Origin: Ceratothoa steindachneri
Taxonomy: Eukaryota; Arthropoda; Malacostraca; Isopoda; Cymothoidae
DNA length: 64,000 bases
Reading direction: 5' to 3'
Assembly: GCA_963969495.1 (NCBI GenBank)
Contig: OZ018326.1
Coordinates: 153,388,306-153,452,305 of the forward strand
Part shown: positions 1 to 10,501 of the stretch, piece after piece
Layout of the letters: the number at the start of each line of letters is the position of its first letter
Position numbering within the stretch: position 1 is the stretch's first letter
Program-made: the position numbers and the translations under genes
Notes under the pieces: generated by a model
Seen by the model: only the letters and a program-made list of their open reading frames with translations
What the model was told of the DNA's origin: nothing
The model's database searches: none

Positions 1-670
1 ATTCAAATATCATTTTCAGGGCAACTGCCGCCTGATAGCCCACCTCGGTGATGCTTGGCTCGGGCGCGGTGGTCTGCATTTCAGGAAATGACTGAATTCT
101 CTATCTCAGTCGAGGAGTTTAGGTCGGTAGATGAGGCCGTTGAGTTCTTCTCCGGCAACCTCATCGCCGTGGGCCTGAATACTTTTCCTAGGACGTCTGG
201 CCGTTTTGCACGCCGACCACTCCCATGGTGGTCGGCCGAGTGTGAGCTGGCCCTCAAACAGAAGCGTTATGCCTACATGCGCTATAAGCGCCGCCCCAAC
301 GATTTCACTGTCGCTGAATTTCGTCGGGCTAGGGCTAGGTTCCGGTATATTTCGAAGCACGCCCGCCGCTCTTCTTGGTGGGCATACGTGTATTCACTTA
401 ACGGGAAGACCCCTTTGGCAGAGGTGTAAAAGCGAGTCAAAAGGATTCGGGGCAAGTTCTCGCAGGACCCCCCTTTCCTTCTCTAGGAGAATGGGACCGC
501 AATCTCGGACTCCGCCTCCGTGGCAGAATCCTTCGCGACCGCTTTTTCCGCATTCTCTAGCCCAGATGCTGCTCCGCCAGCATTCAATGCACGTCGTTAT
601 GTCGCGTAAGGCCGCCGGCTGGACTTTACCTCCAGAGGCAGAGAACCCTTCAACGACATGTTTACTGTGA

Positions 671-1860
671 GTGAGTTGCTCTTCGTGCGCGGACACCGCC
701 CATGGTCCGGACGATGTCCCGTACGCCATGCTTCGACACCTGGGTGAGCGAGGCATTGCCTTTCCTTTAGATTTGTTCAACACGATCTGGGTGGATTGTC
801 TTCTCCAAGATTCCTGGCGAATCACTAGTGTGCTCGCCTTTCGCAAGCCGGGAAGAGATCACTCTACTCCGACCGGTTCCCGCCCAATCTCTCTAACCTC
901 TTGCGTGTGCAAGTTGATGGAGAAATTGGTAAATGTTAGATTAGCCTTTTTCCTGGACAGCGGAGGCCATCTGTCTTCCGCACAGTGCGGCTTCCGCAAG
1001 TTCCACTCCACGTCGGATGCTCTGTTCCGACTGGAAAATGCCGTCTGCGAGGCTTTCCTTCGTAAACAGCACTACGCCACGGTGTTTTTCGATCTGGAGA
1101 AGGCCTATGATACCGCATGGCGATACGGTATCATGGAGACTCTCAACACGATGGGGGGGCGAGGGGACGCTTCCCAGTCTTTATATCTGAATTTTTGCGA
1201 GATCGTGGATTCCGCGTACGGGTAGGGGGAGCCCTCTCCGGCCCAAAGGAGCAGGAAGAGGGTGTCCCGCAGGGAAGTGTCCTCAGTGTCACATGCTTTG
1301 CCCTGAGCATCAACGGCATCACCTCGGTGCTGCGGTAAGATGTTCTCGCTACGCTCTACGTGGACGACCTTTCGATCTCTTTTGGCGCGGCCTAAATGCC
1401 AACTCTGGAGCGTCCACTCCAACAGGCATTGAACCGCGTCTCTCGCTATGCCGAAGCGCACAGGTTTCGGTTTTCTTTGGCCAAGAATAAGGTGGTGCAC
1501 TTCTGCAGCCATCCACGGCTCCACCCCGACCCAGATTTGTTTCTTAATTGGGTACGCCTGGATGTGGTTGAGTCGCACCGTTTCCTTGGTCTTGTATTCG
1601 ACCGACGCCTCACCTGGAAGGTTCATATTCGCAGCCTTAGGGTCTGTTGTACCCGCGCCATGGATATTCTCCGTTCCGTGACGTTCAGCGCTTGGGGCGC
1701 TGATAGGGCTACTGCCCTAATTTTTTATCGATCCTTTGTTCGTTTGAAGCTCGACTACGGATGCGAGTTTTCTGCATCTGCAGCCGAGCGTTTATTGCGG
1801 AAGGTGGATTCGATCCTCCACACCGGCCTTCGCCTGGCGATCGGTGCCTTCCCCCATTAA
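671..1860 (+). pseudogene. reverse transcriptase domain of LINE copy A (frameshifted)
   Basis: The RT spreads over three frames. The first piece (671-1225) carries the fingers and motif A with FFDLEKAYDTAW. The second, around 1250-1338, carries EGVPQGSVLSV, the classic LINE motif B. The catalytic YVDD box is still legible near 1350-1375 but in another frame from its neighbours. The last piece (1396-1860) holds the thumb region with FLGLVFDRRLTW. Stops at about 1225 and 1337 and shifts between pieces show decay. The family uses this domain for target-primed reverse transcription. Confidence 0.9.
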
Positions 1861-3060
1861 GAGCCTGTTGGTCGATGCTGGGGAGATGCCACTCGCTCTG
1901 CGCCGCGTGCAGTGTATCCCTCGCCTGTACGCGCGAGCCCGGCGCCTCCCTCAGTCGCCAAATGCTCTCACTGCATCCGCAGCTGATCTCGATGGTGCCT
2001 ATGCCGCCGAGAGAGGCCAGTCATACCCTAAGCCCTTTGGGTTTAGGGCCAGGAAACTGCTTCGAGAGGTAGATATAGCTCTCGGGCCGGTGGCGCCCCT
2101 AGTTCTGCCCAGGACGCCACCCCGGAGGGTACCACATTTGGGTTTTTGTCGCCACGCCTCTGCTCCTAAAGCTTGTACGGTGCCGGGAGTATTGCGTTCG
2201 ACATTTTTTGAGCACACCTCGTGTCACGCTGGAACCGTGACAGTGTATACGGATGGCGCCAAGTCCGAAGAGGGGGTCGGCTTCCATGCCGTATCCCCTC
2301 TGTTTGAAGTCAGCGGGGCTCTGCCATGCGCTGCTTCTGTCTTCACGGCCGAGCTGGTGTCAATACACCACTCAGTACGGGAGATTACGTGACGTACCCG
2401 GTTCGGGGACCGGATTGTGATCTATAGCGACTCACAAAGCGCCCCTGAGTGCTCTCGGGGCATTGGAATCTCCGCATCCCCTGGTTCGCGATATCCGTGA
2501 CGCCACGGTTTTGGCGCGCGGCAGATCTCGAGATTATCTTCTGCTGGGTTCCTGGACATGTAGGAATTGCGGGGAATGAAGGCGCCAAAGAGTCCGCGAG
2601 GACTCTGCGACCGGACCAGTGGTTTGCTCTTCCTTACACCGACTACATGGCAGGAATACGGGCAGCTCTTCGGACTGCTTGGCAAAGAAGATGGGAGACG
2701 GTTGAAGGGAACTTAAAGTTGCGTGCAATTGCGCCGCGACTGTTCCCATGGACCTATCCCCCAATGCCGCGACGACTTCAGGTCGCTTTCTGTCGTCTCC
2801 GAATCGGACACACTCGTGTGACGCATTGCTATTTGATGGAGCGCTCGCCTGCGCCCTATTGCGATGACTGCTTTGTCCCCCAGACTGTTCGGCACATTCT
2901 TGTCGAATGTCCCAGTCTGGGTGATCTTCGCGCACGTTACCGGTACCGGGATGTGCTGGGTCGCTACCGCCTATCCCTTGTACTCGGGACGAGTGCGTGC
3001 ACCATGACTGGTGGACTGATAGACTTTTGGGGGGAGTCCGGCCTTCTCCCTTGTATTTAA
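1844..3060 (+). pseudogene. RNase H domain and C-terminal zinc-like motif of LINE copy A
   Basis: The RNase H signature is readable: TVYTDGAKSEEGVG (first Asp, near 2237), FTAELVSIHHSV (Glu), then, after a frame break near 2391, IYSDS (Asp, near 2420) and FCWVPGHVGIAGNE (His region, near 2540-2580). Downstream the frame ends with CDDCFVPQTVRHILVECP, a Cys-X2-Cys...His-X4-Cys motif that recurs in copies C, D, F and H. It is a conserved part of the family, probably a nucleic-acid-binding finger (inference). The frame stops at 3058-3060, followed by the 3' UTR. Confidence 0.88.
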
Positions 3061-3234
3061 CTTGTTATTTGTTTGTTTTTTGTAGGTAGCAGGCTCCAGA
3101 TTGTTATCCCTTTTTATTGTTGTTTCTCTTAAATGGTTTATTTTAAAGTTACCTAGAACTAGGTTGTTTGTTTGCGGCGATTTATGCCCAAGTGGGCAGT
3201 CGCCAGATAGCCCCTTTAAAAAAAAAAAAAAAAA

Positions 3235-3479
3235 TCTCCAGTTCCTAGTCTAGGCCTGTCTTTCACCCTCCCAGTCCGTCACATTCTTCATTCGTACACT
3301 CGCATCCAACTCACTTAATCTCCTGCATTCATCGCGCAACCGACTCATCTCCTCTACCAAAGCCACATTTGCACGAGTCACACTACTCAAAGGACATTCA
3401 GATACATTTGCTCTTCTTTTAATACCACCAAAACCACAAACTACATACACTCACCTCATCTAAAAGGACGGCCACACTG
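3235..3479. other. unassigned stretch with a small minus-strand reading frame
   Basis: Between LINE copy A and a tandem duplication. A 66-codon frame lies on the - strand (3250-3450). Its product has a short heptad-like stretch (VEEMSRLRDECRRLSELD) that could form a coiled coil and might be the remnant of a LINE ORF1. I do not recognise it with confidence. Confidence 0.3.
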
Positions 3480-3712
3480 AGAAAACTTATTCAAAACCTT
3501 TTAATTAAGCAATCTAGAAAAGTGTAAACAAAAAGTGGGAGAAAATTAGGTTCTCTGAAAAATAAACTAGTAAACAAACGGGAGCTATTTCATGATTTAA
3601 TTTTTTAAAACTTATTCCAAACCCTTTAATTAAGCTATCAAGAAAAGTGTAAACAAAAAGGACGAGAAAATTAGGCCGCATTGAAACGTAAACAAACGGG
3701 AGCTATTTCACT
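3480..3712. repeat. diverged tandem duplication, unit about 120 bp
   Basis: Two AT-rich units follow each other. Unit 1 runs about 3480-3592 and unit 2 about 3606-3712. Both contain the words AAACTTATTC, TTTAATTAAGC, AAAAGTGTAAACAAAAAG, GAGAAAATTAGG and AACAAACGGGAGCTATTTCA in the same order. No coding content. The following 3713-3866 shows nothing I can assign. Confidence 0.85.
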
Positions 3713-3866
3713 TTAAAATATAATTAAAAATTCCTAGAGTATTTTATCTAACATTCAATCTTAACTATCTTCCCGAACTTGAATGTATTACACCGAAAAA
3801 TACAAAACAAAAACAACTGAATCGAGAGCTCGCTGATAACACGTCCGATCGCTACCGAGTCAAAAA

Positions 3867-4207
3867 TGTTCCAGGCTGGGTGAGCTTAGCGCACGTTACC
3901 AGTATCGGGACGAGCGAGATCGCTAACCGCTGTCACTTGTGCTCGGGATGAGTTCGTGCCAGTCTTGTGGACTTATGGGCTTTCTGGAGGAGGCTGCCTA
4001 CTCCATTTTATTTGACCCTCTTTGGTGATTGTCGTATGCTCCGTTGCAGGGGAGAGGCCTGCCTTCTTCTTCTTTCTTTTTTGCTTTCCTTTCATTTATT
4101 TTTTTGCAGTGTGTAGTTTTGGGTTTCTTTAAAGTAGCCTAATAAAAAGCAATAGTCACTATGACTTATGTCCCTGCTGGCAGTCGGCAGATGAGCCCCA
4201 TAAAAAA
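3867..4207 (+). mobile_element. LINE family 1, copy B (3' end fragment)
   Basis: A 5'-truncated copy that keeps only the end of the C-terminal domain and the 3' UTR. It aligns by eye with copy A from the TTCCAGGCTGGGTGA...GCACGTTACC region onward and ends in the family's terminal hairpin remnant (GACTTATGTCCC...GGCAGTCGGCAGAT) and a short A run. A truncated 5' end is the usual outcome of incomplete target-primed reverse transcription. Confidence 0.85.
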
Positions 4208-4368
4208 ATTATATGCACTTCCGCCATTTTCTTTGCCGAATGCTTGTCCCGTTATTCACTTTCACGTTTTTTAATCATTTCTTATCAATAAATCGGTCAA
4301 CCCACTAGCTTGCCATGTATTCTCTTGACCTAATTGTATTTAAATTTCTCGTTTTTCTATTTTTTTAG

Positions 4369-4497
4369 GATTATCCATCTATCATTCCTGATGAAAGTAC
4401 AGCGATGACTTTGAATCAAGTAACGATCGAGTTGCTCTCCAAGAGCACTTCCAGCTACTTTGAAGAGAGCAAAGTTCGCATTTACGTTTATTTAAAG
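4369..4497 (+). CDS. receptor-type protein tyrosine phosphatase, D2-domain exon 1 of 4 seen
   Basis: A 43-codon internal exon bounded by a pyrimidine-rich acceptor (TTTTTTAG) and a GTAACC donor, open and in phase 0 at both ends. The peptide starts DYPSIIPDESTAMTLNQVTI and ends YFEESKVRIYVYLK. The layout (a Y/W-P near the start, then a short beta-hairpin and a Tyr-rich strand) matches the part of PTP domains between the KNRY loop and the WPD loop. The call rests mainly on the next exons. Earlier exons were not found between 3235 and 4368, so the rest of the gene probably lies upstream of the window. Confidence 0.72.
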
Positions 4498-4729
4498 GTA
4501 ACCAACTATTCTAGCGACGCCAATGTTCGCTTCAAGGCAGACAAGTCCATCTCTTGACGACCTTATAACCTCTGAAGAGAAAAGATGAAATCTTCTCTCA
4601 CATTTCGTTTTAATGTCGCAATGGTATTATCTCCATTTTACAAGCTGTAATAATGGAATAATTTTTAATCATGATCTTTTTCAGGTTTTTTCTTTTGTTT
4701 TTTTCTGCTCATCGATGCCTCACTCCCCT

Positions 4730-6332
4730 CCCTGCAGAAGGGTATCCCGTGTACTCTGTTACACTTGGTACCTGGACGAGCTGCACATCCCGGCCCGAGT
4801 ACAAATAGGAAAGGCCCCACTCACTGGGTTGACTTAAACTATTTGAGGGGGCCTGGGGAAGTTGGTGCGCTTCTTACTGGTCCCTCTCTGCACCCATTTT
4901 TTTCTACAACTATCCCTTAAACCCTTTCTCTGCTCGCAGGAAGGCGGATGGTGTAGCTGGAACTAGAGCTCTGTTACAACAAAAACCTGGATACAGCACG
5001 GCCTTTCGGTCCTAAGGCCTGTAGGGGAGGTACCCTTATCTATACTGTTATACCCAGCCCGAGTGAAAATAGGGAAGGCCCCGTCGCTGAATTTAATTGA
5101 ACTTTTTGATAAGGCCTGAGGAAGCTGGTGTGTTTCCCCCATTTTCCCCCGCACCCCTTTTCTTTCTATTATTATCCTCTCAATCCTTTGTCTACACGCA
5201 ATAAGGTAGACGTAACTCCATCCTCCACAACACATCCTTCCGGCCCCAGAGCCCGCACGGATGGACTTGACCACAGAGGGAAGGAACCACTCTGGAGAAG
5301 CTGATACGTTGCCCCGGTCCCCTGATATATACTTTACACTACTACTGTTCCTTCACCCCTCTCATTGGCCCCATTTTATACTACCCTACCTTGAATTTGC
5401 CATTGGCTTCCTCTACAGTGGATTTCTGGCTTGGTGATCCCTGCCTATCCAAAGCTCATCACCAATCTCGATCCGCCACTCCGACCTGCGTACGACGCCA
5501 TCGGTAAGATTTTGTCTGTAGTTCCCAAGGAGTGGCAGTGAAGCCGTATACTGCCCGTCCTAGCGATATCAGCCGGGTCAGGCAAGAAGCCCTACTAGGC
5601 CGATACCCTGTTGGGGTTAAAGTGGAACTGCCCCGAACCAGGGCAGTGAATCTTTTCTTAAGCCCATAAGCGATTATGTTACGCTTAATATAAAACTCCT
5701 AGCCTTGGTGGAGGGGCATGAGAGACGGCCGAAGGGAACTTAATTTGCGTGTCATTGCGGCGCGACTGTTTCCATGGACCTACCCACCCAATTTCGCGAC
5801 GGCTTCAAGTCACTTTCTGTCGTCTTCGAATTGGGCACACTAGCGAGAGGCACCGCCATTTGATGGAGCGCTCGACTGTACCTTATTGCGACGACTACGT
5901 TTTTCCCTAGACTGTTCGGCGCATTCTTGTTGCATGTCTCAGAGTTTGGGTGATCTTTACGCACGTTACCTGTCCCCGTATCGGGACGACCGGAGTCGTT
6001 TCCTCTAGTACTCTGTACGGGTTCGTGTACACAGACTTCTATACTGACTTTTCGTTGGAGGTTGGTCTCTTCCATTTTATTTGACTCTTTGATGTTGAAT
6101 GTATGAGCCTGCGCCGGGGCGAAGCGGGCCCTTCCCCGACGCCGCAACGTACTTCTTTCTTGCCTTTGTTTTGTTTTTTATTTTGTTTTCGTTTGATTTG
6201 TTTGTCTTTTATTCTTTCTTTGGTTTGTTTGGTTTGGCACTTTTAAATTAGCCTACTATTAAGCTAAAATTTTAATTATAGCGACTTATGCCTTTGAATG
6301 CAGTCGCCAGATGGGTGCTATTTAAAAAAAAA
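4730..6332 (+). mobile_element. LINE family 1, copy C (5' UTR joined to 3' end, internal deletion)
   Basis: The left part (about 4730-5700) is GC-richer non-coding DNA resembling the region in front of ORF1 in copy E. Shared words include GAGCTGCACATC, CACTGGGTTGAC, and a later block near 5480-5600 matching copy E 16840-17000. The right part (about 5710-6332) starts in the RNase H/C-terminal region and runs through the CxxC-H-C motif (frameshifted) to the 3' UTR and A run (6325-6333). ORF1, endonuclease and RT are missing, so this is a deletion derivative rather than a simple 5' truncation. Confidence 0.75.
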
Positions 6333-6399
6333 TAGTGTTGGGGCTTCCCTCTCACCAGTCCTCGTCGGTTAAGGGGCTTGCCCTTTTGGAGCCGCGCTT

Positions 6400-7950
6400 C
6401 AGCTGCTCCACCTGAAAATGAGGTCCTTCCCTAACCCCATGTGCTTCTCAGGGACCCCTCCAACTCTCTTATACTGGAGGAGGCTCACTCCTCTCCTAGG
6501 CCTACTGGTGCGGAAGTTTCCACCTAACCTGTTATCTTTCGACCAATGGCAGTCCCCCCCCCCCCTCCTCTCTATCACAGGGGACTGCCGAGAGAGTAGG
6601 CAGGCGGCCCAAAATCGACTGCTTCCTGTGGGAACGACTCGATAAAGACAACCCACTCTACTTAGGGGGACAAGGGAAAGTGAAGCCAGTCACGCCGTGC
6701 CCCCAGCAGCCCTACTGTCATGTATTTTGACATTGCAGGGGGCGGGGGGGATATGCGTGCCTGCCCTCCTCTCTTTCCCGATGGAGGTTGGTTGACCAGC
6801 CAGAGACTTGACTCCTACTGAAGGTAGCTCGAATGGAATCCGTGATGCCTTGCGGGGGTGGGGATGGCCACATGGAGGCCTCCTTGAGTTAGACATGATA
6901 CCAGAGATGTCTCAGCCACAGATGGCAGAATCTTCCATGGGGGCGGACCTGGGCTCTGTGTCAAACGCCGAACCAGAATTTGCCCCTGTACAAGCTTCCC
7001 TTCTCGTCACTTAGAGATGGCCGACTACGGGGTGGTCAAGGTCCTATGTGTGATGAGATAACGGGGAAGGACCTCGAGACCCACCCTACACTCTATGTCA
7101 CCTTCGACCTTGACAGACAGACTCTCTGAGTCGGTGCGTACCGGTTAGTATCGCTACCGTGGAGGTGTTACTTTTGTCACCGCTTCGGACATACGAATAA
7201 CTCCTATAGACCTGCAAAGTCGGGTTTACCCGAAGTCTGTAAGTTGCTCAAATGTTGTATATGATAAGTCGTGTAAGGACAAGAGTGTCAATTGCACAGA
7301 GCCGCATTCCGCTTCTTGAAATCAATATGTGCTTATATCCTGAAGAAGAAAATCCTGGTCGTTCAGGTTACTGATCGTCTGTCATTTTGCAAGGCTAAGA
7401 ACTTGTTCCTGGCGCGTCCCGCGCTTCCTGGGCGTCAATTTAAAAAAAAAAAACCTTCTCGAGGCTTACGAGCATGGTCGTTTCCTCGCCCATTCTGAAC
7501 TCTTATGTGGATTATACTCATCACGGGTGAAAAGGGTTCCCACCAGGGCTCCCTTCCCTCCCCCAGTGTGACTATTTCCTGTAAGCCGAAACGGCCGCGC
7601 TCCTCTAAAGATTTGTTTGGCTCACAGGAAGCAACATACCTTAACTTGGTCGTGAGGCTGTCTTCAAGGCTTCCTAAAGCCCTCCAACCCCCCGAAAAGA
7701 GAACAGCAACAGCATCAAAAGAGCTTCAGCTCCGACGCCCCACCATCCAAGGCTGGACTGGGTCGCTCAGAGACGGTTGCTCTTCCAAAGGAGGGACCCG
7801 CGCCTCTAAAGGTTTCGAGGCAGAGGTAAGAAAAGACTCGCATAACGAGCCAAACCTCGTCCGATAAGTCCTCTAAGGCTTCAACGCCTTGTTCGGCCAA
7901 CAGCGCCCGGAGTTCTGCCTCCGGGAAGCGTACGGCCATTCCTGTGAATT
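6400..7950 (+). pseudogene. ORF1 (gag-like) remnant of LINE copy D
   Basis: Fragments of the family's first ORF in several frames. The diagnostic piece is near 7285-7440, where a degraded zinc-knuckle start (VNCTEPHSAS) is followed by the block KKKILVVQVTDRLSFCKAKN, equal in position to EKEILAVQ...DRLSFREAKDLV in copies F and G. Around 7530-7870 the serine/proline/lysine-rich tail of ORF1 can be followed. ORF1 proteins of this type bind the element's RNA (family knowledge). Confidence 0.7.
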
Positions 7951-8221
7951 TCTTCTCTTCGAAGTGGGCTCCTGCATCTCCTTCGAGCTAGGCCTGGGGG
8001 CATATTCCTTCAATGGAATTGCCGCGGACTCCGTGCCAACTGTGAGTAGCTGCGGAGGCTAGTCTTCTCACGTTTTCCATTAGCCACCTGTCCATTCCCT
8101 AGGGGTATAAGGGTTTCGCGGCCCCACCACCACGGGAATGGAGCTGGGCAGGAAGATGCGCCATTTACACCCCGTATGATGTTTCCGTTCTTTTATTTGC
8201 TCTAAATACCTCCTTTCAGGT

Positions 8222-8520
8222 AATAGCTGTGCAGCTGCACCTGGATGGAATGTATACTGTTATTTCTGTGTACATTCCACCGTCAGCTGACTTCGACGTG
8301 GCGGGGACTTAGGCTGTACCGCGGCACGATTCCCGAAGCCCTTTCTAATGCCTGGGGATTTGAACGGGAGACACCCCCTCTGGGAAGACTACTCGATCAA
8401 TCCCAGGGTTCAGGCCCTTGCCGACCTGATCGACGAGCTGAAGATAGGTGTCCTAAATGTGGATGAGTTTACGCTTCACTTCCTGAGAACTGATTCAATT
8501 TCTTGTATTGATATATCCTT
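8222..8520 (+). pseudogene. endonuclease remnant of LINE copy D
   Basis: Frameshifted remains of an apurinic/apyrimidinic-type endonuclease: YTVISVYIPPSADFD, then the GDLNGRHPLWEDYSINP block containing the conserved G-D-x-N catalytic motif, then LIDELKIGVLNVDEFTLH. The remaining C-terminal motif (SDHFPI) is gone because of the internal deletion that starts at about 8520. Confidence 0.8.
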
Positions 8521-8775
8521 GCTGGGTTCCTAGACATGCGGAAATTGGGCGCCAAATAGTCCGCGATGAATGGGCAACCGGTTACATGGTATGTATCAGA
8601 CCCCTCCGGCTTACCTGGGAAAAATGATGCGAGACGGCCTAGGGGAAAAAGTTGCGTGGCATTGCCCCGCAACTTGTCCCATGGATCTACCTCCCAATGC
8701 CGCGATGGCTTTAGGTCGCTTTCTGTCGTCTCAGATTTGGACGCAACACTATTTGATGGAGCGCTCGCCTGCCAG

Positions 8776-9217
8776 GGTGGGCAAATAAAAAAACCCGGGT
8801 TTTCGGGAGCTTTTTCAAGTGAAATTTGAAAAAACCCAGGTTTTGGTGGGGTTTTTTTCAAAATTACATTTTTTTTCAAGAAATAAATGCCACTTATCAT
8901 TATTTTATTCAAAATTCATATTTATGTTTATAAGTTCAACAAATATGTATCAAATTAAGGTTATTTCTCTGATACTGACTCATAATAATTCATCTCCTTC
9001 TACAGGTTATGGCTATCATGGTTACCCACAATTCGCAATCAGTGATCTGTTCTTACTATAATATAATTATTAAACTAAGTAATTATTAATATTATATAAA
9101 AATTAAGATAGCTATTCTTTCGCTATGTTATTCTAATGCTTGTAGCATTTGTTTTTTGAAAAAACTCAGAATAAAACTCAGGTTTTATTGGGCTTTTACA
9201 AAATCTTGGATTTTTTG
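8776..9217 (+). mobile_element. nested interspersed repeat (unnamed), copy 1
   Basis: An AT-rich block that interrupts LINE copy D between GCGCTCGCCTGC and TACTGTGAAGACTGC. The same block occurs in reverse orientation at 48165-48546, inside LINE copy G. Its centre, about 200 bp from CAAAATTACATTTTTTTTC to the CTACAGGTTATGGCTATCATG region, is very similar in both copies. It opens with AAAAAAACCCGGGTTTT and repeats a similar A-rich/CCCGG/T-rich/GGGCTTTTTCAA pattern internally and at its far end. No coding capacity. Probably a non-autonomous element; its class is uncertain. Confidence 0.8.
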
Positions 9218-9652
9218 CCATACTGTGAAGACTGCGTTGTCCCCCAGACTGTTCTTGTTGAATGTCCCAGTCTTGGTGATCTTCGCGTACGTTAACTCTC
9301 CCGGTATCGGGACGAGCAGGGGTCGCTACCATTTGTCCCTTGTACCTGGGACGGGTTCTTGGAAGAGGTTGGCCTTGTACCTTTTTTTTTGTCTAGTGTT
9401 GGTTGTATGCTCCTGCACCGGGGGCGCTGGAGCTTGCTTCTTTCTTCTTACCTTTGTTGTCTTTTTTATGTCTTTGTTTGTTTTGTGAATTTTAAACTAG
9501 TCTATTATTAGGCTGAAATTTTAATTGTGGCAACTTATACCATTGAAGGCAGTCGCCAGACGGGTGCTGTAAAAATTTTTTAAAGAATAAAAGCATCACT
9601 CACTTATTTTGTCAATAAAATTATCTGCCTCTTATTTTCTTATCACATTTAG

Positions 9653-9810
9653 AATGCTGCCACTGTTGATTTTGATTGTTGTGTGATTCAACTACGTGGA
9701 TGGTATCACAAAAATTCTATGCCTTCGTTGGGTCCAGATTCCCTACTTGATATGCTACACCATGCCTACGACAGAAACTCCCTCAATAATTCTTTTCTTG
9801 TGACCTGCCT
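9653..9810 (+). CDS. receptor-type protein tyrosine phosphatase, D2-domain exon 2
   Basis: A 158-base exon (TTTAG acceptor, GTGAGT donor) that enters in phase 0 and leaves after two bases of a codon. It encodes the beta strand VIQLRGWYHKNSMP, which sits where active PTPs have H/Q-x-x-W-P-D-H-G-x-P, then LDMLHHAYDR and FLVTC, the strand leading into the active-site loop. The general-acid WPD loop reads W-Y-H, so the catalytic Asp is missing. That is typical of D2 pseudophosphatase domains in receptor PTPs. The frame joins exactly to the next exon. Confidence 0.82.
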
Positions 9811-10174
9811 GTGAGTATCTCTGTGGGCTGATTAACATTTATAACTGCAGTATCAAAACATAAGATGTCCTGATGCTAACATCTCAACCTAAGTCAAACT
9901 CTGCGGCTCCGTTGTCTCTCTTAAGACATCTCGAGTGGTTGTGTTAAACAAAAAAAATTAATCCCTTTTGCCCATCCATTTCCATAGCACTATTTTCTGT
10001 TGATTAAAGGACTTGATGGTTAATATTACTAATCAGGAAGCAGGAAAACCTTTTTATATCAGTCCCTCGAAAGTTTTTTTTTCACGTTTTTACTTCAGTA
10101 TCTTTGATATTTGTGCTTTCCTAAATTAAAAAACTAACATGCCAACATTAATCATGTCCCTATGATATATCCAG

Positions 10175-10310
10175 AGATGGGGTTACGGCATGTGGACTGA
10201 CTCTCGCATTAGATATCACTCGACGGAGATTGGAAACTCTTGGAGAAATTAACATTTTAAGCTCATGCGTTGACATATGTTACGCCCGTCCAGAATTTAT
10301 TATTTCATTG
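10175..10310 (+). CDS. receptor-type protein tyrosine phosphatase, D2-domain exon 3
   Basis: A 136-base exon (ATATCCAG acceptor, GTAGG donor). With two bases from exon 2 it gives TCLDGVTACGLTLALDITRR, which aligns with the PTP signature loop V-H-C-S-x-G-x-x-R-S/T-G followed by its helix. His is replaced by Thr and the phosphate-binding Arg by Ala; the Cys remains. The exon continues with GEINILSSC and ICYARPEFIISL, matching the conserved x-V-D-V-x-x-x-V-x-x-x-R-x-x-R-P-x-x-V region. Loss of both the Arg and the WPD Asp argues that the domain cannot hydrolyse phosphotyrosine. Confidence 0.85.
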
Positions 10311-10501
10311 GTAGGTTCTTGATCATTCATGGAGGACTGTTAAACTTTTTTATTTGTGATTGAATGAAGCCAGTTCTCATATCTTTTTATTTAAAGTTAA
10401 AGGACGAATTGGTTTAGGTTCAGTTGTTTACAAGCGTTATCATAGCTTTCATTGCACAATACCTAGCCGTGGACATTCGTCACTACAATATGATTAAAAA
10501 A

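Larger units (their letters stand above)
1..3234 (+). mobile_element. LINE family 1, copy A (I-like non-LTR retrotransposon, 5' end outside window)
   Basis: The copy enters the window at the C-terminal end of the endonuclease region and runs through the linker, reverse transcriptase, RNase H, a C-terminal cysteine/histidine motif and a 3' UTR. It stops at a poly-A run (3218-3234). The order RT then RNase H, and the motif FFDLEKAYDTAW, point to the I-like group of LINEs. That group copies its RNA into DNA directly at a nicked target. Compared with copy F, the frame breaks at about 427 (TAA in place of a Trp codon), near 1225 and 1337, and again near 1860, so it cannot make a working protein. 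It lies upstream of, and in the same direction as, the phosphatase exons, probably in one of that gene's upstream introns. Confidence 0.93.
6336..9577 (+). mobile_element. LINE family 1, copy D (ORF1, part of endonuclease, 3' end)
   Basis: Starts immediately after the A run of copy C. It holds ORF1-like sequence (about 6400-7950), a stretch of endonuclease (8222-8520), then jumps by deletion to the end of RNase H (from about 8527, CWVPRHAEIG-like) and to the C-terminal domain and 3' UTR. A 0.44 kb unrelated repeat sits inside it at 8776-9217. It ends in the family's terminal motif (GGCAGTCGCCAGACGGG) and a short A run. Many stops; not functional. Confidence 0.8.
4498..9652 (+). other. phosphatase intron filled with LINE copies C and D
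   Basis: This 5.2 kb intron is nearly all family 1 LINE sequence in sense orientation. The parts not assigned to a repeat are 4498-4729 and the last 75 bases before the acceptor. I see no further exon in it. Confidence 0.7.
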
